46,027 nucleotides of DNA, from positions 1 through 46,027 of the IMG/VR virus record IMGVR_UViG_3300008267_001029; one strand, 5' to 3'. The position numbers and the translations under genes were made by a program. This document shows, in pieces, positions 44,982 to 46,027 of this stretch (the first letter of the stretch is position 1; each line of letters starts with the position of its first letter). The DNA comes from a virus. The notes beneath the pieces are model-generated. The model had not been told where the DNA came from and ran no database searches. It saw nothing but the letters and a program-made list of their open reading frames with translations.

Positions 44982-46027
44982 ATGAGCGATCTATTAAAGG
45001 AAAGCATCGCAGACGCAAAGGCTGTTCGTGAAACAGCAATTGCCAATGCAAAGACCTTTCTTGAGGAAAATTTTGCTAAGAGCATGAAAGAAATGTTCGC
45101 AGAAAAACTCAAGGAAGAAATGACAGACGAACCAGCAGCCGAAGACCAAGTTGACGAAAACTTGTCAACTTCAAAGATTGGTGGAGAAAAGGGAAATGAA
45201 GCTTCTAAGCAACATCCTGTTAAACCATCTACTTCTGCTAACAAGAGTACAACTCCAGCCGGCAAACAAGAGTTTGACGCAAAGTTGGAAGAAGAAGCCG
45301 GTGCAGGTGACGAAGAAGTAACCAGCGAAGAACTAGATGAAATTCTAGCTGAACTTGAAGGCGAAGTCGTTAGTGAAGAAAAGGAAGAAGAAGACGACGA
45401 CAAGGAAAAGGTTGACGAAACCGTTTCCGAAGGCGAAGAAGTAAATCTAGATGAACTTCTAGCTGAATTGGAAATGGAAGATGAAGCAGCTGATCCAGCC
45501 GCAGTTCCAGCAGCAGCTCCAGCAGCACCAGTTGCTCCGGTTGATCCAATGGCCGCTGTTCCAGCCGCACCTGTTGCTCCAGTTCCAGGTCAAGTTCCAT
45601 CACCATCTGAGTCTGATGTAACTTATGAAGAAATGGCAGAAGCTCTAGTAGCTATTAACGAAGAAAACGAAGCATTGAAGAACCAATTGGGTGAACACGT
45701 AAACACCGTCAAGTATTTGAAGGGTGTTTTAGCCGAAACCAATTTGTTGAATGCTAAGTTGCTTTACACCAACAAGTTGTTCAAAGGTAAGGCTCTTACC
45801 GAAGATCAAAAGTTGAAGATTATCAACACTTTCGACTTGACTAAGAATATTCGTGAAGTCAAGTTGGCATACACCGTTTTGGCCGAATCAATTAATACCG
45901 GTGGATCAGTTGCTAAAAAGAAGACCAATGCAACTGTAAGTACTATCACCGAAGGTTTGGCAAGCAAACCAGTATCATCAACAAAGCCTGACTCTACCAT
46001 TGTAGAACCTCAAGCTGATGTGATGAC
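44982..46027 (+). CDS. gp22: Prohead core scaffolding protein, gp22-like (partial, 3' end missing)
   Basis: An open frame of at least 348 codons that runs off the window, so the C terminus is missing. It starts MSDLLKESIADA after AAAGGA. The sequence is acidic and helical with low-complexity parts: a Glu-rich centre with two LDE(I/L)LAELE copies (about residues 110-120 and 155-166), a Pro/Ala/Val linker (about 170-205), then a coiled-coil and helical end (EEMAEALVAINEENEALKN onward; KIINTFDLTKNIREVKLAY). This is the usual form of gp22, the internal scaffold cut up by gp21. It has many [IL]-x-E sites, the first at LKE/S (residue 7). The major capsid gene would be expected next, outside the window. 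Confidence 0.8.
   Translation, partial: MSDLLKESIADAKAVRETAIANAKTFLEENFAKSMKEMFAEKLKEEMTDEPAAEDQVDENLSTSKIGGEKGNEASKQHPVKPSTSANKSTTPAGKQEFDAKLEEEAGAGDEEVTSEELDEILAELEGEVVSEEKEEEDDDKEKVDETVSEGEEVNLDELLAELEMEDEAADPAAVPAAAPAAPVAPVDPMAAVPAAPVAPVPGQVPSPSESDVTYEEMAEALVAINEENEALKNQLGEHVNTVKYLKGVLAETNLLNAKLLYTNKLFKGKALTEDQKLKIINTFDLTKNIREVKLAYTVLAESINTGGSVAKKKTNATVSTITEGLASKPVSSTKPDSTIVEPQADVM

Noticed and set aside
44978-46000. Long minus-strand open frames opposite the scaffold gene (Ser/Leu-rich translations)
   Set aside because: They mirror the low-complexity acidic plus-strand gene (Glu and Ala codons read backwards as Leu, Ser and Arg). The plus-strand frame has a ribosome site and family-like sequence.
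1-46027. tRNA genes
   Set aside because: Gaps are too short and no cloverleaf was seen by eye; a tRNA search tool would be needed to exclude one within a gene.

Overview
The window is one stretch of an AT-rich, tightly packed tailed-phage genome of the T4-like myovirus type. The evidence is a set of recognisable T4 counterparts: baseplate wedge proteins gp25 and gp6, tail sheath gp18, terminase gp17, portal gp20, prohead protease gp21, scaffold gp22 and the recombination nuclease gp46/gp47. Gene order and protein sizes differ much from T4 and resemble the distant marine or environmental 'far-T4' phages. The host cannot be named. Many starts lack a Shine-Dalgarno sequence and are coupled to the previous stop (ATGA, TGATG, TAATATG). 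No tRNA gene, CRISPR array or insertion sequence was seen. No gene-free stretch reaches 300 bases; the longest is about 100 bases at 44880-44981.

Layout. (1) 2-18650: baseplate and tail structural genes, all on +: a hub-like protein with a His cluster, a glycine-zipper protein, gp25, gp6, a DNRLRE-like fibrous protein, a 1479-residue structural protein, and a set of fibre or decoration-like proteins that includes a seven-bladed FG-GAP propeller with an EF-hand loop. (2) 18663-23295: DNA metabolism: a RuvC-like resolvase, a TOPRIM primase, and a single-chain Mre11-Rad50 (gp47-gp46) fusion. (3) 23297-30585: a five-gene, translationally coupled sugar-modification cassette: FkbM methyltransferase, two-domain glycosyltransferase, a GT4 fused to an autotransporter-heptosyltransferase (TibC/BAHT) domain, a NodU/CmcH-type carbamoyltransferase, and one unknown. 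(4) 30672-34467: a very large tail sheath, closed by a strong intrinsic terminator. (5) 34543-46027: the DNA packaging and head module: small unknown, flavodoxin-fold reductase-like protein, nucleotidyltransferase (ligase-like) protein, zinc and coiled-coil protein, terminase, portal, head-assembly proteins, protease, core protein, a two-gene minus-strand island, and the start of the scaffold gene, which is cut by the window end.

How it fits together. The head module appears to make a procapsid whose core is processed by gp21. Several otherwise unrelated proteins in it begin with a short tag ending in [IL]-x-E, very like the T4 capsid-targeting sequence that gp21 removes. If so, a ligase-like enzyme and a flavoprotein are packaged with the DNA and injected. 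The sugar cassette could decorate either virion proteins, with the Ser/Gly-rich strand-loop repeats of the tail proteins as candidates, or the host surface.

Cautions. Two essential genes, sheath and portal, both show a frame change close to the N terminus together with what looks like a missing piece. The primase seems to lack the first half of its zinc finger. These are either real changes or assembly damage, and need reads to settle. All family names rest on reading motifs by eye; no database search was run.
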